Source: Strix aluco
Taxonomy: Eukaryota > Chordata > Aves > Strigiformes > Strigidae
Length of the DNA: 64,000 bases
Direction: 5' to 3'
Assembly: GCF_031877795.1 (NCBI RefSeq)
Contig: NC_133946.1
Location: 12,809,144 to 12,873,143, forward strand
Shown here in pieces: positions 39,201 through 59,396 of the stretch. A program made the position numbers and the translations under genes. Numbering within the stretch: the first letter of the stretch is position 1; every line of letters starts with the position of its first letter. The notes under the pieces are model-generated. The model did not search any database. It was not told the origin of the DNA and saw only the letters and a program-made list of their open reading frames with translations.

Positions 39201-42200
39201 AAACCGCTCAGTATCCTAGAAACAGGTGATGTATCTGCAGAAGGTGGGGAGCTCTAATGCCACTTCAGCCCTGCGTGTCTCACCTCTGCTGTCCACATGT
39301 GCCCCTAAGCAGTGGCAGGGCCAGCACTGATTTACCTCTCACCTCTTTTCACCTCTTTCTCAAAGACCATGAAAAACAACCTCCTCCCTGCAGTGGACGT
39401 GCAGACACTGCTACTGCAGGTGAGGACACCACTACCACCCTGAGGTGCCTTTGGGGGGTTCACTGCCTGTGGGGCTGGCACCGGCCCGTGCCCCGTGCCG
39501 TGGTGTCTGGCAGCAGCGTGCTGTTTGTGCCTGGCTTGGCTGGGCTGGGCCGTGCTGCAGCCGCAGGGACCGTGCTGGAGTGCAGCGGGCTGCAGCTGCA
39601 GTGTCCCCACGCTTTTGCTGGGCAGCAGCCCCATGGGTGACATGATGGGTGTGAAAACCTTGTGCCCTAGCTTGGTGGCAGAAGAAAGGCAGCGTTGCTC
39701 CTCCCAAGTGATGAAGCATTAAGAGAGGGCTGCCAGGAAGCCTGGGACGAGCAACCTGAACTCAGCCAGCTAAAAACTGCCTGCCATAAGGAAATGGTAG
39801 GCAGGGCTAAGTATGGCTGTTACCTGCAGCCCCATGGTGCCCAGCTGGCCACCGTGTTTTTGAGGCATTGCCAGCTGGGGAGCTTCTCAATGGCAATGCT
39901 GGCAAAGGCAGTGTTGAAAAATACTGATTAAGGGAAAGAATAATACTGAGACCTATGTTCTCAATAAGAAAAACAATATGTTTTAAAGTATTGCTATAAA
40001 TCTCAGTCCTCTCTTCCTTCACAACAGATCAGGTGGAGGCAGACGAGTGATCAGGTACTCGACGGCTGCAAAACACACTGAATCATGGAGAACAAGGGCA
40101 AACGGGCTCCATCTGAGAAACTCTTCAATACCAGACAGCGCTGGCTATTAATTTGAAAAGAAAAATGTAATTGGGGGTGAGTCACTGGTCTTCCCTGTAT
40201 CACAAATCCCTGGGTGGAAGACAAAGCCCAGCATGAGTGCATTGCAGCCCAGTGACCTGGTTTTGCCCAAGCCAGTAGAGATCAGGACACACAAAAAATG
40301 ACCAGGATTTTGCCAGTAGCCTTTTTGGGTGCTGGCAGAGAAGGAGAAAACTCATAATTGGGCAAAGCATGACTTGGAGCTGGCATAACAGGGAAACTGG
40401 GTCTCAACAGTGCAGATGTTTGAGAATCCAGTGAAGTGGGTCTGCTGTGAGTGGTGCCAGAGGAGGGGCTATTTGGCCTTCTGGCTTGGTAGGTTTAGAG
40501 AGGAAATCTGTGGATTTTAAGCTCCTACTCACAGAGAAGTCCTCTACTAAAAACATCGTGACGCTTCTTGGTTTAGGCTTCAATGACATTTCTCAGACTG
40601 ACTTTTCAGGCTAACAGAAGGGAAAAATGGGCTCTTGTTCCTCCAGAAGGAGACGACAGTGTATTTTTAAAAACAAATTATGTATGAGGGCTAATTAACT
40701 TGGCATTTACAGCTTAGCATTCTCCTAGATAAATTTGCTCCAACTGAGACCACATTTTGTTACAAGGAAGCTTCTGCCTAGCTCCTGCTGCTTCATATGC
40801 TGTGATATTAAGGTCATGAGCCATCTTCCAATGTCCTGTTCAGCGCTTTCCAATTAAGTAATAAGTGAACCATCCCAGGTATGGTTTAGCTGTGAGGGCT
40901 GAGACATCTCTCAATGGGGCTCCTTATGGTCCTGGTCAATGTTTTAGCAGCTAGTAAGAGCCTAGTGGGACAGGCTTCTAGAGGAGCTTGCTACAGAGCA
41001 ATGATTTAACCAGTGGAGACGCTGTTGTTTCTATTCACCTTAGAGAGGAGCTCTGAAAAGGTTGTACTAATGAGGGGAAGGAGACTATGTAGGTGAGGAA
41101 TTTATCTCCCTTCTCTGGCACTAAGGCTTTGCCAAATAATTCGCTCTCTGAGCATGCTGTGGTTATGGTTAGCAGGCTGGGGGGATGGATGGCCTGGATG
41201 CATGGGCAGGATGGGGCAGGCAAAAAAACCTCCTGTCCTTGCTGCTGCAGACCCCCCAGGCCCCTGCCGTGGTGTGCAGGACACACTCATCAGCAACCTG
41301 TCCCACCACAGGAGCTCCAAAATCCTGTTTGCTTATGCTGAGCATGTGCTTCAGGACTATGTAGCACAACAGGGCAGCGCTTGTTCCACTTGGTAGGGAG
41401 GTACAGCTGAAGAAAGAAAGCCTAAGCTTGCTTTGACAAGGGGTGGTGACATTATTTGGGTGTTATTTAACTCTCAGGAAAGCCTTCCTTCTCCTGCCAA
41501 GATAATTTTCCACCCCAGGGAACACCCCCTGCCCTCAGGAGTGCACCTGACAGTGCGCTACTGGGGATTTATGCATTATCTAAGTAGTTACCATAAAGAA
41601 GGGAAAACAGGTTCACCTTTACCTATCCGGAGAGCAACTGAGCAGAGTGGCAGCTGAAAAAAAAACTACTTGGAGAAAGCATTAATGTGATGAATCACTG
41701 TGGTCTGTACAAAGAGGGAGTTAATAGGATGCTCTCATTCAAAAATTGTATTAGAAGACGCGGATGGCAATAAGCCCACATCAGTTGCTCTCCCCGCACT
41801 TCCGCTCTCTGCCATCCCAAATTGAGTTAAGGTGATCCAGATGCACCTCTTATTGCTTTAGGAGAAAAATATGGCTTATTTTTTCCTGAGGGTCACAGGT
41901 AACTAACACAATACAAGCCATACACAGCAAAGATAAAGCCACATCCTCAGCGGTGTGAGCTGCCATGGTCGCAGTGAGATCAGTGGGCTATCCCCAGGGC
42001 ACAGCTTTGGGAGAGAAAGTCTCAGGACTTGACAGGATGAAGGGATAAAATGCACCAACCATAAGACTGGTTTGTGGGAGGGCTGCAGGTCTGCACGACT
42101 ATGTGCTCATGTGCAAATGAACTTCTTCCAATCTTTTAGATTTTCTTCTCTTAATTTTTAAGCTTGAATTGACACATCTTCAACCAACAAGGTCAGTTAT

Positions 42201-43801
42201 TCACTTTCCCCACTATTCCCACAATACCAAACTATAAACATAAGTGGTGGTGGTGGGTAAACAAATGAAGGAACCCAAAAGACACATATACAAAAGCCAA
42301 ATAAAACATTCAATTGTTGTAAAGCCCAGAAGCTCTAATCAGGGCTCCAGTATATTAAATACCATACAAACAGAATGGACTCAGTGTCAAGCTTTTGAGG
42401 CTGGTGAGTTAAAATTAGGGCAGCCTGGCTAGTGAAGAAGAGAGGCAGGATGGCAAAAGGAAGGACATGAGGTTTTAGTAGAAATAACTGTGTGCTAAAA
42501 TAATCCCTAAGAGACTGGTTTTAATAACCAACAATCCCCACAGCCCTCCTGTGTGGAATATGCTGCCTACCACAAAGCCCGTCACAGCTGCATTTTAGGT
42601 GGGTGTAGAAGATGGCTCCCAGGGAGCATTGCTCAGAGTTGACTGCCTCCAGGTAAGTCCCACTCTATAGGAAGAAAAGCAAAGCTATGTATTTAGTAGA
42701 ATCACCTGCATATATTTATTGACCTGAGACTTGTATTTATTGAGCCAGAGTTCATGGCTGCTTGGCACCACTAAACCGCAGGCTAGCCCAAACAGCTTTC
42801 AAAAAAAGCCACCCCCACTCTGTTTGAAAAAGGCTCCAAATTTTGATCTTTTTCTTGATGCAGAAAAACTCCTTTCTGCCCTTGAGCTGAGAGAAGTGGC
42901 TGCTCTCGTCAGGCAGAGGACAACCACAAGCACATCTCAGAAGCACATGCTGTACTGGGCTCTCTGGAGACTGCTAATGATGTTTGATTAATTTTCATTA
43001 TCAGTGTGAGCAATCTTTGGGCTCTCTCTGCATCTGTCTTATTTAGAGTTGTCTTTTCTTTCTTAGTCAAATGGCAGCTTCTACAGACAGTGATCTAATT
43101 GTTCCTCAGCACCTGCTTGAAGCCGTCCAAGTTAAGGGTGGACATTGTGTAATTTGCAGTACACGTGATTTGGTCTTTAAGGCTCGGATCAAATAAAATG
43201 GAATAGCAGATTAGGCGGTAATTGAATGAAGAGGAAGGTAATGCGCAGGCTGATGCCGCGGTCACAGAAATGCTTGGGCTGGACAACACAATAACGGACC
43301 AAATCAAAGTATGCATGTTGCGGTCACCAAGCGTCAGGACAAACAGCTTTTCAGCAGATACCCTGAACTCATAACATGCAAACCGCTTCCTGTTTACCAG
43401 GGCAATGAGCTTTTGCAGTGGATTTTATACCAAGTCTTTGTAGTGCTATAAAACTCAGATGCATCAGCCAGGGCACAATGAGTTCAGTTCCTGCTGGTGG
43501 GGCAAATGCCTGGGGTGGGTTATGTGCTGTCACCTATGGGCCTGTGGGCATCCTCTGATGCGGTGCAGGGAGCACCCCGTGCTGAGCTCTGTGAGGGTGA
43601 ACCCGGCTCCTGAGTTGGGGCCGTGCAAGCCTTTCGAGTCACGCACAGAGGCGCGAGGTGAGGGGTGCTCAGAGGACTGCTGTCGGAGGAAGGGTGCACA
43701 GAGTCTGGCTCGCTGACCAGCTACAGTGCCCTGTTATGGACACTCACCGCCGCAGGACATCACAGGTGGTAAGTCAGCCCATTGCTCACACCTCAGAAAA
43801 C

Positions 43802-43836
43802 CTGTCCTTGGTATGGCCATGGCCATACCAGGACAG
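43802..43836. repeat. Near-perfect 35-bp palindrome
   Basis: The core 43809-43830 is a perfect 22-bp palindrome with no spacer (TGGTATGGCCA followed by its reverse complement). It is flanked by CTGTCC (43802-43807) and GGACAG (43831-43836), with one unpaired T at 43808. It contains an NcoI-type CCATGG at its centre. Confidence 0.93.
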
Positions 43837-44901
43837 CACTTGCCCGCCCCCAGGGTTGTTCACATGCTTGTCAGTGTTCATCTGCAAGTTCCTCTCAGTT
43901 GGGCAGGCTTGAAGAAGACCTTTTTTGGGCTCCAGCCCTTCGGTGAGTCCCAGTAAGGATCCCAGCCTTTTCTTGGTTATCAAGCCAAGTTTCGATTCCC
44001 TCCTATCTAGGTGACAACATGCACTCATTGAGGCAAATACTGAGCAACTGGGGGTCATACAGCCAAAGCCACAGACTAAGCTCTTAGTCTACATGTAAAA
44101 AGCAAAACAAACTTAGAATCTGTACCAGAAAAAATGTTTTAAAAATGTTTTCACTTAAAAAAAAGAATACTCCAACTCACTATAGCACTGCACTGAACTG
44201 GCAGGCAGGAAAACTTAGCTCACTTTTCTCCACTGTCACCCAGCTTTAATGCCCTGAACTCATCTTTATGCTCCACATTTCTCCTCTATACAGCCAAAAG
44301 CATCAGCTCCAAAGACTTTGGCCTGGAGAACTGCTGGCTTGACTGATCTGTATTCGGCCCTTTTGAAGGCCTCACTCCTGGGGCGGTCCCAGGAGGCATA
44401 CAGCTTTTGGAGGATGGGCAGGATGAGGCTTACCCCCAACAAAAGCAGATCTTCCTCTCCACAATAATTAGTCTGAGTAACTCCTTACCTTCTATTACAT
44501 GAAATCAGGAGTTATCTGAACTACTGTTATATTTTAATTCACTTCAGCATACATGGAGAATCAGGCACACTGTACCCAGCACCAGTGAAAACAAATATAG
44601 TCCCTGGAGCAAAACCAAAAGTGATTCCCAATTACATTACTGAGCAGCAGGGCACAGTGTAATAAGGCAAACCGAACTCAGACATCCTCCCAGTGTTTGG
44701 GTGGTGGAGAGCTTAGTGCTCTCTGCTCTGACAATCATAATGTTGCTATTTCAAAAGGACCTTTTTTTTTCCTTGTAAAATACTTTTTTTTTTAACTGAA
44801 GGAAGAGGCGTTGTCCAGGGTTGAAAGTTGCAGCCTGGGCACGGCTGTCAGATGTGATGAGGCAGTCAGGGGGAAGCTTGCAGGGAGCTGCTTTGCAGGG
44901 T

Positions 44902-44915
44902 GTTGTCATGGGAAC
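44902..44915 (+). promoter_or_regulatory. X-box-like motif (RFX type)
   Basis: GTTGTCATGGGAAC fits the RFX consensus RYYNYY-N2-RRNRAC at every position. It is a single motif with no adjacent gene start, so function is uncertain. Confidence 0.35.
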
Positions 44916-46306
44916 AGAGCAAGTAGGGCATCCGCCGTGCCGTGCCTTCCACACAAACTCTGGCAATGCAGTGGCATAAAATCAATGCCGTTCAGCAGCA
45001 CTAGGAGAGCCAGCTATTAGGTTGTCTCTAGTAGAGATTTAATCTGAATGAAACGCAAAGGCCAGAGCCTCCCATTGTGTGAAAGTGGTGTCGGTTCTTC
45101 TGGTCTGAATGGGGCAAGACGTTACACCAAGGGAGCGAGCATCTAGGCACAGACATCGGAGTGAAAGGACTGACAGTAAAAACACCTGGTGGAACCACAA
45201 TTTCTTCTAAGAACCCTCTGAAAAAAGGTCATGTTAGAAAGCAGTTACTGAGGGCCTTGTTTACTTAGATAACTTCGCTTGATTTGCACTGTTTGTGCAC
45301 ATTTTAACAGCCTATGAATTTGGCATCCATAATGATTAATGGCAGAATACAAAGGGTTGAGCCCAGTGTGTACGTCACCATGGCGTACAAGCTAAGAATA
45401 CAAAATACTGCCATAGTGTCAATATTTGTGGTCATCTGAAGTATCTGATTCCCTTTGCACAATGCTGTCTTTGAATGCAACTTACCTCCTTTGTGCAGGT
45501 CTACATATGTGGAATTATTAGAATTTTCTTCATGTTTATAAGACATACCTTGTGTGATACTGTGGTTGCTAGGGACAAGCAATGGTTAAGAATGGTTTCC
45601 TGGGTAAAGAATACAGAGATTCCTGCTTCTGCAATTATAAGGGATGATGTATCTAAAAAAGAATATTGTTAATGTTACACTGCAGAGACCAGTGAAAGTA
45701 GAATCAAATGCAATAGGTAAGCCAGGATCTGAGAAAGGTTGAAAATGCTAACTGAAAAAAGGTTAAAAGAACAAAACTCAATTAATTGCCTCCAAGCTTT
45801 CATTCTGCCTTGCCCAGGTCTGCTGACAAAGTAAAGAGCTCCTAATTAAAGCAGTCATCTGCAGCGTAACCATATTGCTGCTGCTGACCCAGGCCAGCAA
45901 GATGCTGAGTGTATGCTCCTCATTTCCTATCAACACCAAAGTGTGAATGAGGGGCCCACATCCACCCAGGGCTCACTTGATGTGTGCTTTGGAAAAATGA
46001 CCAAAATAGCAGGCAAGGGAAGAAAATGGAGCCAACACATGGAGGGGTTTCCAGTTTACTTGTTGAAGTTGTCGATTAAAGCCCCTTTGCTTAGCAACAA
46101 GTTTGAGAAAAGTAATTAAAAACTTTACCACAAAAAGGCCTGTAGTTGTATTGTAATCATAGTCTTGCCTTGCCTTTAACATATCTCTCACCGGCTATGG
46201 TGTTTCCATGCAGGTTGCAGCAAAGATTGGAATGAAATGGCTGGCACAGTGACTTTACTTTTAGTGCTGATCCCTTTGAATACAAAGCAGGGAGCATGAA
46301 TTAATT

Positions 46307-46330
46307 AGAGTAATCACAGTGGATTACTCT
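46307..46330. repeat. Short inverted repeat
   Basis: Perfect 9-bp arms AGAGTAATC (46307-46315) and GATTACTCT (46322-46330) around the 6-nt loop ACAGTG. Possibly chance in AT-rich sequence. Confidence 0.8.
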
Positions 46331-46724
46331 GTATGGGGAAGAAAGTGTGGTTCCTTTTTGGGTGCAGTTGCCTCCATGCAAACATGCCTTTGGCAAAAGG
46401 TCTCCTGGGGAGAAGAAGAGGGAGTACAAGACAAAGTGCGTGGAGCAGTGCCGACCTTGGCTCTCCCATGGGCAACGCACACAGGGTGCCCGAGCTCCTG
46501 CCTGGTTAGGACTGGGCCAGGCCTGGTGGAAGCTGTTAATAAATTTTGGATTGAATAAACAAATGCAGAAGCTGTTCTTCATGCTGCGAGAGATCACGTC
46601 AGAGCTGTGGACTTACAGATTGTGGTTAACCAGCTGAAGCCCCCTTCTCATCTACAAGCTGCTGTTCCTTGTATTTGCAGCACATATCCTTTGCTGAAGG
46701 AGGGGACATGCACCAGGAATTGCT

Positions 46725-46756
46725 TTTCAATTAGTGACATATATCACTAATTGAAA
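46725..46756. repeat. Short inverted repeat
   Basis: Perfect 13-bp arms TTTCAATTAGTGA (46725-46737) and TCACTAATTGAAA (46744-46756) around the 6-nt loop CATATA. Confidence 0.9.
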
Positions 46757-49700
46757 CCATGTGCAGAACATGGCATGCTCCCCACATATGAGATATGGGG
46801 AGTCAGCTGGTACTAACAAAATGCTCCTGTGTGAGAGAGTACTGACTGACCTTGCATTAGCAGAGAGGGACCTTGAACTCTTACAGCCCGCAGAAAAGTC
46901 AAGAGTGGAATCACTGAGACAGAAAGATAAAATAAATGCAGAGCTCTTTCAGCACTTCCCTCCATTTGCTTCATATCATAAATATCAATACAAATATAGA
47001 AATACAGAGGTAGACAGTTTGTCTAGCTTGTCCTTTCCATATGCACATATTTCTGTTGTGAAAGGCTTTACATAACTTCTAACAGCAGATTGCAAAATAA
47101 TGCCTCGGTTATGGAAGGAAGCCACCAGCCATTACACTGCATTACTGTAATGTAATGGGTCTCTGCGATGAACTATATTTGGAAAGCTTGCTTTTATTGT
47201 AAACCTTGTACCCCATCCACCCCACTGGCATCGATTTCTCTTGGTGTTCTCCAGATACCAAAGACCACGAGGCCAGAGTACCAGCTAGACCTGAACAGAG
47301 CCACTGGGGTCTTGGCCCACAACAGAAAACCATGAGACAAAACTGTGCTGTTTACTTTAAGGGATGCAGCAGCAGTGACAGAATGTATTCAAATGGATGC
47401 TGGTGACTGATCTGCTGAAAGGTGAATTTCTCATTAGCTTAGAGCAATTGACATCGTAATTAATTGCTTCCCACACTTCTTTGCTAAGTAAAGGCTGCTG
47501 TAATAACAAGTGCTGCCATCATTTTAATTTTTTAACTGAACATAGGGAATAGACAAAAAAGAATCTGTATTTACTTTGTTTTTCTTTCTGTGCAAATGTC
47601 ATATTGCTTTCATGTTGGCAATGACTGCAGAAGTGCTGATTCAATCACTTATTTACATAATCCCTTCAGATTTTTCTTTTGTATCATTGTTGATAATGAA
47701 GATATTTTCTCAGTTGAGAAAAGGAAGGGAAGAAGGCATGTTCCGAATGTGAATAGGCTGAACTGACATAGAAAGATGGTAATTTGCATTAGTAAGAAAT
47801 AATCATAATGCAGATGATTAAAATTATGGTAAATACTGTCTAACCTACCTGCCCTGAGGAACATCCACCCTGTGGCAGTGAATGCTCGTTCAGCTGCAGA
47901 GAGCTAAGCAACCCTAAACAAATTGTTTGACTCAGCACAAAGTCTGCTGTTATTACCACTTAGTGCATAAAGTTATTTTGCAGGGAAAAGGTTTTAAAAT
48001 ACTCTTATTCGCATGTGAATCAGTGCAGCACAGTAAGGAGGAGGCTTAGTGCACTGTTGGCTACAGAGATGATGCTACTTTGGGAAGGCTTCTGCAACAG
48101 GAAAGGAAAAGCAGAAGCCCGCTCTGCACATACAGTGCTTAGAAATGTAAAGCTCTGTATAAGCTATTTTTATAAGATGACCGAGCAGAAAAGATACGCC
48201 CCTGGAGTGGCTCCCCCCCCCCGCCCCCAACACCTAGGGATGCACTGCCTGTGCTGTGTCTTTGTTGCACAGTCTTGCCTTTTGCTCCTGAAAGCCCTGC
48301 TCAGGCAGTGCCCCAACAGCCCACACGCCTCACCCCCTCGGTGGCCAGGGTGGGACCAGGGTTTCACTCTCCCCAGAGCCTCAGAAGCAGAGCCTCTGAA
48401 TGATCAAAGGGACTGCCGGCACCTCTCGGGGCGACTAGGTGTGTGAATATTGATGATGGAGACAAATATGACAGCAGCTACAAATTGTGAAAAGCTCACT
48501 TCTAATTCAACAAAATGCACTGATTGCAAAGTGCAAGGTTTAGCTTAGAGAGGCCAGCGCATAGCTGCAACTCTTAAAACAGATCTTGTTATTGAAGCAC
48601 ATGCTGTTATTTTAAAAAAAGCAAATTAGATGTGAGAGCTCAGCTCCATTAACTTGAAGTGAGTTGGTTGGATAAGGACTGAGTTAGCAGTTCAGGGAGC
48701 AGCCTGTACACTGCTAAAGCTCAGCCTCCACACATAAACCTTTGAGAGCTCGCTTGAAGATAAAACCTATCTTCAGCCCTTCTGGAAGATTAGATAGCTG
48801 AAGAGCAGTTATGGTCAGGGCAATAACTTAATCATTTTTTTTTTTCTTAAAGTCACCTTTCCTTTATAGTTTTTAACTTTTTTTTTTTTTTTTTTTTTTA
48901 GCTGTAGGTTAACAGTATTGCTTCTGATACTGTTGTGCTGACAAATAATTAAAAAAAAACCCTGGAAAAATCTAAATGTTAAGATAAAAACTTCCAGTAC
49001 TTTTTTCTTAACTCATCCAGCAGTTTTTCTTACTAAATCACTGCTTACTGTTTTCTAGGGGAAGAATGGATTCATATTCTAGAAGAAGTAATCTTTACAT
49101 TGTGCAGCACCAAGAGCCTGTGGCTCACAAGCTTCCATTTCTTTTTTTGGTGCTCCTGGATTTGAGGAAGCTCCAAGACTGGGCTTGAAGGTCCCAAAGC
49201 TGTTCCAGCCATCTAAAAAAAGCACATTTATTACCTGTGTATTAGAAGTCTTTGAGCGTGTTAGAAAATTAGTCTACCAGACTATTAGAAATCTTTTCCT
49301 ACACTGAGCTCTCCCAAATGCAGTGATGCCTCTGAAATGTTATTTACTTCAGCTCAAAACTTGATCTGTGTTTTTCTAAAGATTCAGAGTGTTTTTCAAC
49401 TCAGCAGTCAATTTGCCCATCGTAGACTACGAGTGTGGGTGGTGAGGAAGACACAGAGCCACCTTCACGCTTCAGAACACTTTCATTGCAGATACAGTCA
49501 TTACACAGACAAACTGTTTGGCTAAGGCTGAAACCTGATGTATGCTCATTATACTCTGCTGGCAATTTTCCCTGAATTTTAAATAAAGGTGTTTTGTGTT
49601 TCCATAGTAACTCAAGCTCCTTTACCAAGATGCCCAATGCACTGTTAGTATTACACAACTCACTGTATTAAAACAAAGTATAATAGCACAATTGAAAAGT

Positions 49701-50799
49701 ATACTATATCTAAAGGATTCTTTTAGTTCCTATGAAATTACAGCCACTAACTGGGGGCTGGGGAAGGAGAGAGGGTATAAGCAGCTTTTGATGATGTACA
49801 GTGTCGTTACTTAGCAGTTTAGGGCAGAAAAAAGATACAAGACAGACACAAGGTATAAAAAAGAGGAGAGGGCACAAATGGGCTGAGTCACGCAGCCAGC
49901 TGTTCCTCCGTGAAGTGTGAGAGAAGCTGAAAGGAGCCCGAGCGGTTTCCCCGGCTGGGCTCGAGCCCTCGCTTGGCAGCGGCTGCTGTGACAGGGACAG
50001 GCTGGATCCAGCCCTGGCAGCATCAGGTGGATTTGGGGCTCCTACCCAAGAAAGTAAAATTTGGAAACCACTTGATCTGCCGGGTCGCAGGGGACCTGGA
50101 AATGCTGCTTCTCACCAACCCTGGTTGCCTCTGAAAGAAGGTGAACTTTGCTCTTGGGTGGAAATAATTAACAACCACACTACAAATGGGGAACACTGCT
50201 GGAATTCTGCAACGCCTCCTCCGAGAACCATCTGTCTCTCTGTCTGTGTATAAAAACGTATTAAAATTTATATAAATTGCCCTCCTATGTTCAGTTATGG
50301 AAAAACTGGATTATCTGCACCTTGGACGTCTCATTTAGAGTGCTGCTTATTATCACTTTTAATCCAATTTCAATACTTTTTGTGTTTCTCTTCTGAAAAA
50401 CCACCCCGCAGTGGGCGAGCACTCTGCGATGGCTACCGCATCTGTTGGCCCGGGCAAAGCGGCTCCTCCGCTTACCCTGGGGCGCTCCCCGGGGTGTCAC
50501 TGCCAGGGGACCCCGCGGCCCACCGTGCCGCCACGCCGCCGCCGCCGCCCGCGGGCAGGAGCCGTGCGAGCTGTGGGGACCGGCGGGTACCGGCCGCACC
50601 CCCCGGGGCAGCAGGCCCTGCGCCCCGCACGGCGGGTGTCTGGGCGAGGTCCCGGCCCGGTCGGGGCCCGCCCCTCACGGCCCTGCCCGGGGCAGCGGGC
50701 CCCGCGTGGGGCCGGCCCGCACGGACACTCCCTCTGGCCCCGGAACCCTCCGGCGGCGCCGCGGTTCCCGCGGGGACGCCACCGCGGCCGGACGCCGCC

Positions 50800-50807
50800 T
50801 CACGTGA
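50800..50807. promoter_or_regulatory. TMEM9B: E-box palindrome TCACGTGA (USF/TFE-type, CLEAR-like core)
   Basis: A perfect 8-bp palindrome 84 bp before the TMEM9B start codon. The TCACGTGA core is shared by USF and MiT/TFE (TFEB) sites. The CLEAR consensus is GTCACGTGAC, so the flanks here (C on the left, G on the right) do not fit the full element. Lysosomal control by TFEB is an inference. Confidence 0.5.
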
Positions 50808-50828
50808 GGCCGGCGGAAGGCGGAAGTG

Positions 50829-50873
50829 ATGGCGGCGGGCGCGGCGGGGCCGGCGGCGGCGGCGCGGCGATAA
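50829..50873 (+). CDS. Upstream ORF (14 codons) in the TMEM9B 5' leader
   Basis: ATG at 50829 opens a 14-codon Ala/Gly/Arg frame (MAAGAAGPAAAARR) closed by TAA at 50871-50873, 17 nt before the TMEM9B ATG and in a different frame. The start context (G at -3, G at +4) is as good as that of the main start. It matters only if transcription starts upstream of 50829, which the sequence does not settle. Confidence 0.35.
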   Translation: MAAGAAGPAAAARR

Positions 50874-50890
50874 AGCGGTCGGGGCTCGAC

Positions 50891-59396
<8,506 letters not shown>

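Larger units (their letters stand above)
36261..50400. other. NRIP3-TMEM9B intergenic region
   Basis: About 14.1 kb with no recognised gene. Contents: inverted repeats at 43802-43836, 46307-46330 and 46725-46756; an RFX X-box-like site at 44902-44915; a C-rich run at 48213-48228; T-runs near 48836-48845 and 48880-48899; and AT-rich, homeobox-site-like blocks around 43000-43420 and 45240-45700 that may be conserved non-coding elements. Open frames are short and look random. Confidence 0.6.

Noticed and set aside
45304-45582. 92-codon - strand frame with a hydrophobic stretch
   Set aside because: No family resemblance and no splice or promoter context. The block is more likely non-coding regulatory sequence.
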